Origin: Lachnospiraceae bacterium
Lineage (GTDB): Bacteria; Bacillota; Clostridia; Lachnospirales; Lachnospiraceae
Reading direction: 5' to 3'
DNA: 6,106 nt
NCBI GenBank assembly: GCA_017958465.1
Contig: JAGDCQ010000002.1
Coordinates: 1 to 6,106, forward strand
Under the pieces are notes generated by a model that did no database searches, was not told the origin of the DNA, and saw nothing but the letters and a program-made list of their open reading frames with translations. Shown piece after piece: positions 1 through 5,327 of the stretch. The first letter of the stretch is position 1; each line of letters begins with the position of its first letter. Made by a program: the position numbers and the translations under genes.

Positions 1-573
1 GAGGAAGATCCTGTTGATGAAGAGCCTGCAAATGAGAAGCCTGTAGATGAGGAGCCTGCAAACGATCCCAATGAAGAAAATGAAGAGATCGTTGAGGATG
101 AAATCCCTCAGACAGCTCCCGATACAGATACCAACGATGATGTAACAGACGAGGAACCTGCAAATGATCCTGAAGAAGAAGAGATCGTTGAGGATGAAAT
201 CCCTCAGACAGTTCCTGTTACAGAAGTTGAAGAGCCTGTAGTAGTAGAGGAAAACAACGACGAAGTAGTGGAGAACCAGGACGTTCCCGCAGCCGTTGAA
301 GAGACCCACGAGCCCGCTGAAGAAGAGGCTCCTGCCGAGACTTCTGACGAAGTCGAGGAGATCGCTGAGAATGAGATCCCTCAGAGCGCAGCTACAGAAG
401 AAGTACCTGAAGAGAATACAAACACGACTCCTGCAGAAGAGGCAGAAGAAGTTGTTGAAGTAAACGACAACGATACTCCTCTCGCACAGACAGGAGATAA
501 CCTTGATGTACTTCTTATCGCTCTTGGCGCAGCGATCGTCTCCATCGGAGCACTGATCTTCAAGCGCAGATAA
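1..573 (+). CDS. Acidic repeat-containing cell-wall-anchored surface protein, C-terminal part (5' end outside window)
   Basis: The frame is open from base 1 to the TAA at 571-573, giving 190 residues of a longer protein. By my count 66 of the first 160 residues are Asp or Glu and only one is Lys or Arg; the rest is mostly Pro, Ala, Val, Thr and Asn, as in an extended stalk or wall-spanning region. Short repeats are visible: DEEPAN (residues 6-11, 16-21, 50-55) and EIVEDEIPQT (29-38, 61-70, with a degenerate copy near 120-129). The end is a classic sorting signal: LAQTG at 161-165, a hydrophobic stretch at about 168-187 and the tail KRR. This implies export and sortase-catalysed attachment to peptidoglycan. 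LAQTG differs from the usual LPxTG at the second residue. The domain doing the protein's actual job lies upstream, so its function cannot be named. A GTG at 268 could be read as a start, but it has no good ribosome binding site and lies inside the repeat region. The gene is unrelated to the his genes and separated from them by a terminator. Confidence 0.88.
   Translation, partial: EEDPVDEEPANEKPVDEEPANDPNEENEEIVEDEIPQTAPDTDTNDDVTDEEPANDPEEEEIVEDEIPQTVPVTEVEEPVVVEENNDEVVENQDVPAAVEETHEPAEEEAPAETSDEVEEIAENEIPQSAATEEVPEENTNTTPAEEAEEVVEVNDNDTPLAQTGDNLDVLLIALGAAIVSIGALIFKRR
82..211 (+). repeat. 34-bp exact direct repeat within the acidic stalk
   Basis: Two identical 34-base copies lie at 82-115 and 178-211, exactly 96 bp (32 codons) apart and in the same reading frame, encoding EEIVEDEIPQT. 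A diverged third copy starts at 355 (EEIAENEIPQS). Near-copies of the DEEPAN-coding block lie at 16-33, 46-63 and 148-165. Identity at the DNA level, not only the protein level, suggests recent duplication or gene conversion. Such tracts often vary in copy number between strains by slippage or recombination; that last point is inference from similar surface proteins. Confidence 0.85.
481..570 (+). other. Sortase cell-wall sorting signal (LAQTG variant)
   Basis: The encoded order is LAQTGD, then a hydrophobic segment of about 20 residues (LDVLLIALG...), then KRR and stop. This is the three-part arrangement of sortase substrates, with cleavage expected between Thr and Gly. Ala in place of Pro at the second position is non-canonical. 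LAxTG is known for some actinobacterial sortase systems, but which sortase acts here cannot be told from the window. Confidence 0.85.
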
Positions 574-602
574 TTAAATAGCCAATTAGATTAAGTAGCC
601 AA
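573..602. repeat. Short 17-bp tandem repeat after the surface-protein stop
   Basis: ATTAAATAGCCAA (573-585) and ATTAAGTAGCCAA (590-602) match at 12 of 13 positions with a period of 17 bp. They lie between the stop codon and the terminator, in the 3' untranslated region. No function can be inferred. Confidence 0.5.
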
Positions 603-611
603 CATAAAGAA

Positions 612-641
612 GAGGCCGTTCCCGAAAGGGAGCGGCTTTTT
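612..641 (+). terminator. Rho-independent terminator of the surface-protein gene
   Basis: A 9-bp stem (615-623 GCCGTTCCC with 628-636 GGGAGCGGC, one G-U pair) closes on a GAAA tetraloop and is followed directly by TTTTT at 637-641. It lies about 40 nt after the surface-protein stop codon and upstream of the his promoter, so it separates the two transcription units. The opposite strand lacks a comparable U-run, so it looks one-directional. Confidence 0.92.
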
Positions 642-666
642 CGTTTATCCGGGCAGAATTTTTTTG

Positions 667-694
667 TTGACATATTGGATTATTGTGATATAAT
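667..694 (+). promoter_or_regulatory. Main promoter of the his operon
   Basis: There is a perfect -35 TTGACA (667-672), a 16-bp spacer and a perfect -10 TATAAT (689-694) preceded by TG one base away (686-687), forming an extended -10. An A/T-rich tract (657-665) lies just upstream of the -35. Transcription would start near 701, giving a leader of only about 54 nt before hisZ. That is far too short for a T-box or a transcription attenuator, so control more likely acts at the promoter itself. The assignment rests on consensus match and position. Confidence 0.9.
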
Positions 695-721
695 CTTGAT
701 AATACGATATCAAGTTATCAC
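685..721. promoter_or_regulatory. Nested palindrome over the -10 and start site, candidate operator
   Basis: The outer arms GTGATA (685-690) and TATCAC (716-721) enclose the inner arms CTTGATA (695-701) and TATCAAG (708-714) around a 6-bp centre (702-707). The arms overlap the -10 hexamer and the predicted start site, where a bound dimer would block RNA polymerase. Most of the left half lies upstream of the predicted start, so this is likely a DNA-level operator rather than an RNA hairpin. The regulator is unknown; TrpR-like HisR/YerC regulators control his genes in some Bacillota, but I cannot match this site to their motif from memory. Confidence 0.55.
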
Positions 722-737
722 TTTACCACAGTAAAGT
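720..737 (+). promoter_or_regulatory. Leader hairpin just before the hisZ ribosome binding site
   Basis: ACTTTAC (720-726) and GTAAAGT (731-737) form a perfect 7-bp inverted repeat around a CACA loop. It falls within the predicted leader RNA and ends 6 nt before the GGAGG at 744-748. It shares two bases with the right end of the preceding palindrome. It could be a 5' stabilising hairpin, affect translation initiation, or be a second half of the operator. There is no U-run, so it is not a terminator. Confidence 0.5.
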
Positions 738-754
738 AAACACGGAGGAAGAAT

Positions 755-1861
755 ATGCAATTGTTACATACTCCCGAGGGCGTAAGGGACATTTACAACG
801 ACGAATGCAGGAAGAGAACGTACATCTCCAACATCCTGCAAAACACAATAGAACTTTTCGGATTTGAACAGATAATAACTCCCACCTTTGAGTTTTTCGA
901 GGTGTTTTCAGCGGAAAGGGGTACAGTCGCCGCAAGCGATATGTACAAGTTCTTCGACAGGGACGGAAACACGCTTGTGCTGAGGCCGGATATAACTCCT
1001 GCAGTTGCCCGCTGCATCGCAAAGTACTACAGGGATGAAACGCAGCCTGTCCGCCTTTTCTACAACGGTAACACCTTTAAGAACGGGCTTGAGCTGAGGG
1101 GCGACCTTAAGGAAACCACCCAGATCGGCGCAGAGCTCATCAACGACCCTTCTGTAGAAGGAGACGCTGAGATGATCGCTCTTACCTGCGAATGCCTTAA
1201 AAACACAGGTCTTAAGGATTTCAGGGTGGAGATAGGTGATGCCGGATTCTTTAAGGCGCTTGCCGAAGAGGCAGGGCTTACGGCCGATGAGATCGAAAGC
1301 CTGAGGGCCTCCGTTATCGACAAAAACACTTTCGGTATGGAGGATATCCTTGAGAATAAGAGCATCAGCAACGAGACTAAGCAGGCGCTTTACAAGCTCC
1401 CTGAGCTGTTTGGCAATATGCAGAGCCTCCCGGACGTGAAAAAGATCACTTCCAACGCTAAGGCGCAAAAAGCCCTGGACCGCCTTGAAGAGCTGTTTGA
1501 GCTCCTTAAGGTCTACGGCTGCGAAGAGTATATCACCTTCGACCTTGGAGCTTTAAGCAAGTATGAGTATTACACAGGGATAACCTTCAGCGCCTTCACT
1601 TACGGCACGGGTAACCCTGTGCTCACCGGAGGACGTTACGACTCCCTTGTTTCCCAGTTCGGGAAGGACGCCCCCGCCATAGGCCTGGCTTTCCTCCTTG
1701 ACGAGCTGATGGCTGCTCTTTCAAGACAAAAGCTTTTACCGGAGCTTAAGGATGAAACTGAGGTTGTGGAGTATGGTGACTCCTACGAGGAAGCCGTTAA
1801 AAAGGCCACAGAGCTTCGAAAGAGCGGCATAAAGTGCAAGCTTGTAAAGAAAAACATCTGA
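755..1861 (+). CDS. hisZ: ATP phosphoribosyltransferase regulatory subunit HisZ
   Basis: HisZ is a histidyl-tRNA-synthetase-like protein that binds the short form of HisG and is needed for ATP phosphoribosyltransferase activity and histidine feedback, the first step of cytoplasmic histidine synthesis. The 368-residue product shows the class II synthetase fold: an N-terminal LHTPEGVRD (residues 4-12), motif 2 RPDITPAVAR (77-86), the EYYTGITF segment (271-278) and the motif 3 region GGRYDSL (292-298) with AIGLAFLLDEL (308-318). Residues essential for aminoacylation are missing. The RGLDYYT peptide of true HisRS reads SKYEYYT here, and the motif 3 ER pair reads DE, so this is HisZ and not HisS. 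The short form of the following hisG supports the call. The start is set by GGAGG (744-748) six bases before ATG, and the main promoter lies directly upstream. The C terminus ends soon after the motif 3 region, at the short end for the family. Confidence 0.97.
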   Translation: MQLLHTPEGVRDIYNDECRKRTYISNILQNTIELFGFEQIITPTFEFFEVFSAERGTVAASDMYKFFDRDGNTLVLRPDITPAVARCIAKYYRDETQPVRLFYNGNTFKNGLELRGDLKETTQIGAELINDPSVEGDAEMIALTCECLKNTGLKDFRVEIGDAGFFKALAEEAGLTADEIESLRASVIDKNTFGMEDILENKSISNETKQALYKLPELFGNMQSLPDVKKITSNAKAQKALDRLEELFELLKVYGCEEYITFDLGALSKYEYYTGITFSAFTYGTGNPVLTGGRYDSLVSQFGKDAPAIGLAFLLDELMAALSRQKLLPELKDETEVVEYGDSYEEAVKKATELRKSGIKCKLVKKNI

Positions 1862-1900
1862 AGCAGGAAAAACCCGCAAAAAAGAAAAGGAAGAAAACTG

Positions 1901-2551
1901 ATGGAAGACAACAGAAGATATATAACGATCGCCCTGGCAAAGGGGCGTCTGGCAAAGAAGACTATGGACCTGTTTGAGAAAATGGGGATCCTTTGCGAGG
2001 AGATGAAGGATCCCGAGTCCAGAAAGCTTGTGTTTACAAATGAAGAATGGAAGCTCAAGTTCTTCCTTGCAAAGGCCAATGATGTTCCTACTTTCGTAGA
2101 ATACGGCGCAGCCGACATAGGCGTTGTAGGCAAGGACACAATAGATGAGGAAAACAGAAGGCTTTACGAGGTTTTGGACCTGGGCTTTGGAAAGTGCAGA
2201 ATGTGCGTTGCGGGCCCTGAATCCGCAAGGGAGCTGCTGCAGCACGGCGAGCGGATCCGTGTGGCCTCAAAGTACCCGGCCATCGCAAAGGATTATTTCC
2301 ACAACAAAAAGCACCAGACGGTGGAGATCATAAAGCTGAACGGCTCTGTGGAGCTGGCACCGATCGTAGGACTTGCGGAGGTCATCGTCGATATAGTTGA
2401 GACAGGTTCGACCCTTAAGCAGAACGGGCTTTGCGTGCTTGAAGAGATCTGCGATCTTTCAGCCCGTGTTGTGGTAAACCGCGTGAGCATGAAGATGGAG
2501 CAGGAGCGCATCCGCACTATTATCAACGGCCTTAAGAACGAGACAAAATAA
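1901..2551 (+). CDS. hisG: ATP phosphoribosyltransferase catalytic subunit, short form HisG
   Basis: HisG condenses ATP with PRPP to N1-(5-phosphoribosyl)-ATP, the committed and normally feedback-controlled step of histidine synthesis. The 216-residue product has the N-terminal ALAKGRL (11-17), the conserved VEYGAADIGVVGKD (66-79) and the PRPP-binding loop DIVETGSTL (164-172). It ends soon after the catalytic domains and so lacks the C-terminal ACT-like histidine-binding domain of long HisG (about 290-300 residues). Short HisG proteins are inactive alone and need HisZ, whose gene lies 39 bp upstream. AAGGAAG (1887-1893) is placed seven bases before the ATG. No missing key residue is apparent. 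Confidence 0.98.
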   Translation: MEDNRRYITIALAKGRLAKKTMDLFEKMGILCEEMKDPESRKLVFTNEEWKLKFFLAKANDVPTFVEYGAADIGVVGKDTIDEENRRLYEVLDLGFGKCRMCVAGPESARELLQHGERIRVASKYPAIAKDYFHNKKHQTVEIIKLNGSVELAPIVGLAEVIVDIVETGSTLKQNGLCVLEEICDLSARVVVNRVSMKMEQERIRTIINGLKNETK

Positions 2552-2572
2552 CGGCCGGAAAGAGAGACAGAT

Positions 2573-3871
2573 ATGAAGGTATACGAGATAAATAAGACTA
2601 CTGTAAAGGATTTTGAAGAAAAGCTTGCAAAGCGCAGCCTGACTGTCAATTCGGATTACGAAAAGACTGTCGGGGGGATCCTTTCGGATGTTGCAGCCCG
2701 TGGTGACGAGGCCGTTTTCGAATACACGGCAAGGTTTGATAAGTGGGCGGTTGACGCCTCAAACGTAAAGGTGACAGAAGAAGAGATAAAAGAGGCTTAT
2801 TCAAAGGTTCCAGAACGCCTTGTTGAGGTTATAAGGAAAGCCATCGCAAATATCAGATCTTATCACGAAAAGCAGCTCAGGACCTCCTGGATGGACACAA
2901 AGGAAGACGGCTCTATCCTTGGCATGAAGATCACTGCGCTTGAATCCGTGGGGGTTTACGTACCCGGCGGAAAAGCAGCTTACCCTTCATCCGTTCTTAT
3001 GAACGTTATCCCGGCTGAGGTTGCGGGCGTAAAAAGGATAGTGATGACTACTCCCGCAGGCCCCGACGGAAAAGTGTACCCGTCGACTCTTGTAGCGGCA
3101 AAAGAAGCCGGAGTAACGGATATCTTCAAGATAGGCGGAGCCCAGGCTATAGCCGCACTTGCGTATGGCACAGAGAGCATTGCAAAGGTTGACAAGATCG
3201 TAGGTCCCGGAAATGTTTATGTTGCGCTTGCAAAGAAGCTTGTGTACGGACGTGTGGGGATCGACTCTGTTGCGGGCCCAAGCGAGATCCTTGTGCTTGC
3301 GGACGAAACAGCCGACTACAGGTTTGTGGCCGCAGACCTTCTTTCCCAGGCTGAACATGACGAAATGGCCTCTGCCATCCTTGTTACTACGTCTCCTGAC
3401 CTTGCAAAGAAGGCTTCCGATGAGGCTGAGCGACTGGCGCTTGCCCTTGAGAGGAGCGAGATCATAAAGAAGTCCCTTGACAGCTTTGGCGCGGTTTTTG
3501 TGGCAAAAGATATGGACGAAGCAGTGGATATGGTAAACCGCATCGCATCCGAACACCTTGAGATAGTTACCGCAGATCCCTTTTCGGTGATGCCAAAGAT
3601 AAAGAACGCGGGAGCCATATTCCTTGGGCCCTGGTCATCAGAGCCTCTCGGGGACTACTTTGCAGGCCCCAACCACGTGCTTCCGACAAGCGGCACAGCA
3701 AGGTTCTTCTCACCGCTTAACGTGGACGACTTCGTTAAGAAGAGCAGCATAATAGCGTACACAAGAACGGGGCTTGAGAACGTTTACAGGGATATAGTGG
3801 ACTTTGCGGGATTCGAGGGGCTCACGGCCCACGCAAACTCTATCTCCGTAAGGTTTGGAGAGGGAAAATAA
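2573..3871 (+). CDS. hisD: Histidinol dehydrogenase HisD
   Basis: HisD catalyses the last two steps, NAD-dependent oxidation of L-histidinol through histidinal to L-histidine, as a zinc homodimer. The 432-residue length is typical. Visible blocks are VYVPGGKAAYPSSVLMN (128-144), IGGAQAIAALAYGTESI (187-203), VDKIVGPGNVYVA (206-218) and AGPSEILVLAD (234-244). By analogy with the E. coli enzyme, the zinc ligands are Gln259, His262, Asp361 and His420, and the catalytic Glu-His pair is Glu327-His328 in SEHLEI; all are present. The gene begins 21 bp after hisG, which indicates co-transcription. Its ribosome binding site is weaker than those of its neighbours (a GGAAAGAG-like stretch at about 2557-2564). 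hisC, a frequent downstream neighbour, is absent; a 100-bp gap follows instead. Confidence 0.98.
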   Translation: MKVYEINKTTVKDFEEKLAKRSLTVNSDYEKTVGGILSDVAARGDEAVFEYTARFDKWAVDASNVKVTEEEIKEAYSKVPERLVEVIRKAIANIRSYHEKQLRTSWMDTKEDGSILGMKITALESVGVYVPGGKAAYPSSVLMNVIPAEVAGVKRIVMTTPAGPDGKVYPSTLVAAKEAGVTDIFKIGGAQAIAALAYGTESIAKVDKIVGPGNVYVALAKKLVYGRVGIDSVAGPSEILVLADETADYRFVAADLLSQAEHDEMASAILVTTSPDLAKKASDEAERLALALERSEIIKKSLDSFGAVFVAKDMDEAVDMVNRIASEHLEIVTADPFSVMPKIKNAGAIFLGPWSSEPLGDYFAGPNHVLPTSGTARFFSPLNVDDFVKKSSIIAYTRTGLENVYRDIVDFAGFEGLTAHANSISVRFGEGK

Positions 3872-3874
3872 AGG

Positions 3875-3903
3875 TTTACACCTTAAAAATCCTGTGATAT
3901 ATT
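3875..3903 (+). promoter_or_regulatory. Probable internal promoter between hisD and hisB
   Basis: TTTACA (3875-3880) is separated by exactly 17 bp from TATATT (3898-3903), and TG at 3895-3896 gives an extended -10. Start would be near 3910, leaving a leader of about 60 nt before hisB. It lies in the only long gap of the operon (3872-3971), where a secondary promoter makes sense. The nine bases TGTGATATA (3893-3901) also occur at the main promoter (684-692), so the two may share a control element. This is a consensus match only. Confidence 0.6.
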
Positions 3904-3971
3904 TATTCTGTGGGTTTGTGCGGCTGTTTTAGGCCAAGAATCGGACTGCCCACTGACGTTTGGAGAGAAAA

Positions 3972-4565
3972 ATGGCACAGAACAGACAGGCTACAGTCAA
4001 CAGGAAAACAAAAGAGACCGATATCACGCTGGCTTTAGACATTGACGGTGAAGGCAAGGCCGAAGTATCCACAGGCATAGGGTTTCTCGACCATATGCTG
4101 GAGGGGTTTGCAAAACACGGCTTTTTCAACCTTAAGCTCCAGTGCAAGGGCGATCTTTACGTAGACGGTCACCACACAGCAGAGGATTGCGGGATCGTGC
4201 TTGGAACAGCCATAAAGCAGGCTGTGGGCGACAAAGCCGGGATCAAACGCTACGGTTCCTTTACGCTTCCGATGGACGACGCTCTTGTGACATGCGCCGT
4301 TGACCTGTGCGGAAGGCCTTATCTGAATTACGGCTTAAAGTTTGATGTTCCGAGCATCGGCTATCTTCAGACCGAGCTTATAAAAGAGTTTTTCTATGCT
4401 GTTTCCTACACCGCAGGGATGAACATCCATCTTGTTCAGATGGCGGGCGAAAACAGCCATCATATAACGGAGGCAGCTTTCAAAGCTTTTGCCAAGGCTT
4501 TGGATGAGGCAACCCTGTACGACAGCCGCATCAGCGGACAGCTGTCCACAAAGGGCGTCATCTGA
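3972..4565 (+). CDS. hisB: Imidazoleglycerol-phosphate dehydratase HisB (monofunctional)
   Basis: HisB removes water from imidazoleglycerol phosphate to give imidazole-acetol phosphate, using a dimanganese centre in a large homo-oligomer. The 197-residue length fits the stand-alone dehydratase; there is no N-terminal histidinol-phosphatase domain as in enterobacteria. Motifs are GFLDHML (37-43), the metal-binding HHTAED (67-72) and SHHITEAAFKAF (162-173), and a C-terminal STKG. The usual C-terminal PSTKG reads LSTKG here, a small deviation. The ATG at 3972 is chosen because GGAGA (3962-3966) sits five bases ahead. An in-frame TTG at 3960 would add four residues, but it has no upstream ribosome binding site and overlaps this one. 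The gene is preceded by a likely internal promoter and followed by hisA after 45 bp; hisH, which often lies between hisB and hisA, is absent. Confidence 0.97.
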   Translation: MAQNRQATVNRKTKETDITLALDIDGEGKAEVSTGIGFLDHMLEGFAKHGFFNLKLQCKGDLYVDGHHTAEDCGIVLGTAIKQAVGDKAGIKRYGSFTLPMDDALVTCAVDLCGRPYLNYGLKFDVPSIGYLQTELIKEFFYAVSYTAGMNIHLVQMAGENSHHITEAAFKAFAKALDEATLYDSRISGQLSTKGVI

Positions 4566-4582
4566 GTTTTCCGCATACTAAT

Positions 4583-4598
4583 TGCCGGTTTTCCGGCA
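4583..4598 (+). promoter_or_regulatory. Small hairpin in the hisB-hisA gap, next to the hisA ribosome binding site
   Basis: TGCCGG (4583-4588) and CCGGCA (4593-4598) pair around a TTTT loop and end two bases before the strong GGAGGG (4601-4606) of hisA. No U-run follows directly, so termination is unlikely. An alternative pairing of CCGG at 4585-4588 with CCGG at 4599-4602 would cover part of the ribosome binding site. It may tune hisA translation or mark an mRNA processing point; function is inferred only. Confidence 0.4.
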
Positions 4599-4610
4599 CC
4601 GGAGGGTTTT

Positions 4611-5327
4611 ATGATACTTTATCCAGCTATCGACCTTAAGGGCGGCAAATGCGTGCGTCTCTCCAAGGGGGATTTCAACAAAGAAAAGGTTTATTCCGAG
4701 GACCCGGCTGCCATTGCCATTTCTTTTGCAGAGGCAGGAGCGGAGTACATCCACGTGGTGGACCTTGATGCGGCGCTCCTTGGGCACGGCGTTAACGAAG
4801 TCTTTGTCCGGGAGATAGTAAAGGCCTCGGGGCTTCCGGTACAGACGGGCGGCGGGATAAGGACTCTTGCGGATATCGAAAGAAAGCTTGGGATGGGCGT
4901 TTCCCGCGTGATCATAGGGACAAAGGCTGTAGAAAACCCGGATTTCGTCTATTCCGCAGTAAAGGAGTTCGGTACGAAGCGCATAGTTGTGGGGATAGAT
5001 GCAAAAGAAGGGCGTGTAGCCGTTAACGGCTGGGAAAAGGTAAGCGCGCTCCAGGCTGTAGACCTTGCATTAAGGATGCGCGACTGCGGCGTCAACACCA
5101 TAGTATATACGGATATCAACCGTGACGGAATGCTCACAGGCCCGAATGTTGAGGCCACCGCAAAGCTCGGAAGGTCCACCGGGATGGATATCATCGCTTC
5201 CGGCGGTATGAGCTCCATAGACGATCTCCTTGCTCTTAAGGAGGCGGGCGTCCCCGGCGCCATAATAGGAAAAGCTATTTACGAAAATAAAATAGACCTG
5301 AAGGAGGCTCTGGAGAAAACAAGATGA
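4611..5327 (+). CDS. hisA: ProFAR isomerase HisA (phosphoribosylformimino-5-aminoimidazole carboxamide ribotide isomerase)
   Basis: HisA is a (beta/alpha)8-barrel that performs the Amadori rearrangement of ProFAR to PRFAR in the cytoplasm. The 238-residue length is normal. The N-terminal YPAIDLKGGKCVRL (4-17) carries the first catalytic Asp (Asp8); GGGIR (80-84) and SGGM (197-200) are the two phosphate-binding loops; GIDAKEG (128-134) carries the half-way Asp130; and YTDINRDGM (166-174) is the conserved C-terminal-half motif. PAIDL at the start separates it from HisF, which has CLDV. The conserved GW at 140-141 also fits HisA. A strong GGAGGG (4601-4606) lies four bases before ATG. The stop overlaps the next start as ATGA (5324-5327), which implies translational coupling. 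All catalytic residues are intact, in contrast to the barrel domain encoded next. Confidence 0.97.
   Translation: MILYPAIDLKGGKCVRLSKGDFNKEKVYSEDPAAIAISFAEAGAEYIHVVDLDAALLGHGVNEVFVREIVKASGLPVQTGGGIRTLADIERKLGMGVSRVIIGTKAVENPDFVYSAVKEFGTKRIVVGIDAKEGRVAVNGWEKVSALQAVDLALRMRDCGVNTIVYTDINRDGMLTGPNVEATAKLGRSTGMDIIASGGMSSIDDLLALKEAGVPGAIIGKAIYENKIDLKEALEKTR

Noticed and set aside
268..573. A separate small gene starting at GTG 268
   Set aside because: The frame is open to base 1 with the same acidic repeat composition, and there is no convincing ribosome binding site before 268. It is the C-terminal part of a larger protein.
642..754. T-box or histidine attenuator upstream of hisZ
   Set aside because: The predicted leader is only about 54 nt. 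I see no T-box consensus, no His-codon leader peptide and no terminator between promoter and hisZ.
908..1468. Long open frame on the - strand inside hisZ
   Set aside because: It is a shadow of hisZ with no recognisable domain or ribosome binding site. The same applies to other antisense frames, such as 2987-3556 and 5384-5767.
755..1861. Histidyl-tRNA synthetase hisS
   Set aside because: The catalytic Arg of the RGLDYYT peptide and the motif 3 ER pair are absent, and the gene sits directly upstream of short-form hisG, so it is hisZ.
3869..3890. Terminator after hisD (AAGGT-TTAC-ACCTT)
   Set aside because: The stem is only 5 bp and A/T-rich, and is followed by AAAAAT rather than a U-run. The bases are better explained as the -35 region of an internal promoter.
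3960..3971. TTG start for hisB four codons upstream
   Set aside because: It has no upstream ribosome binding site, and GGAGA at 3962-3966 is ideally spaced for the ATG at 3972. The resulting 197 residues fit the family.
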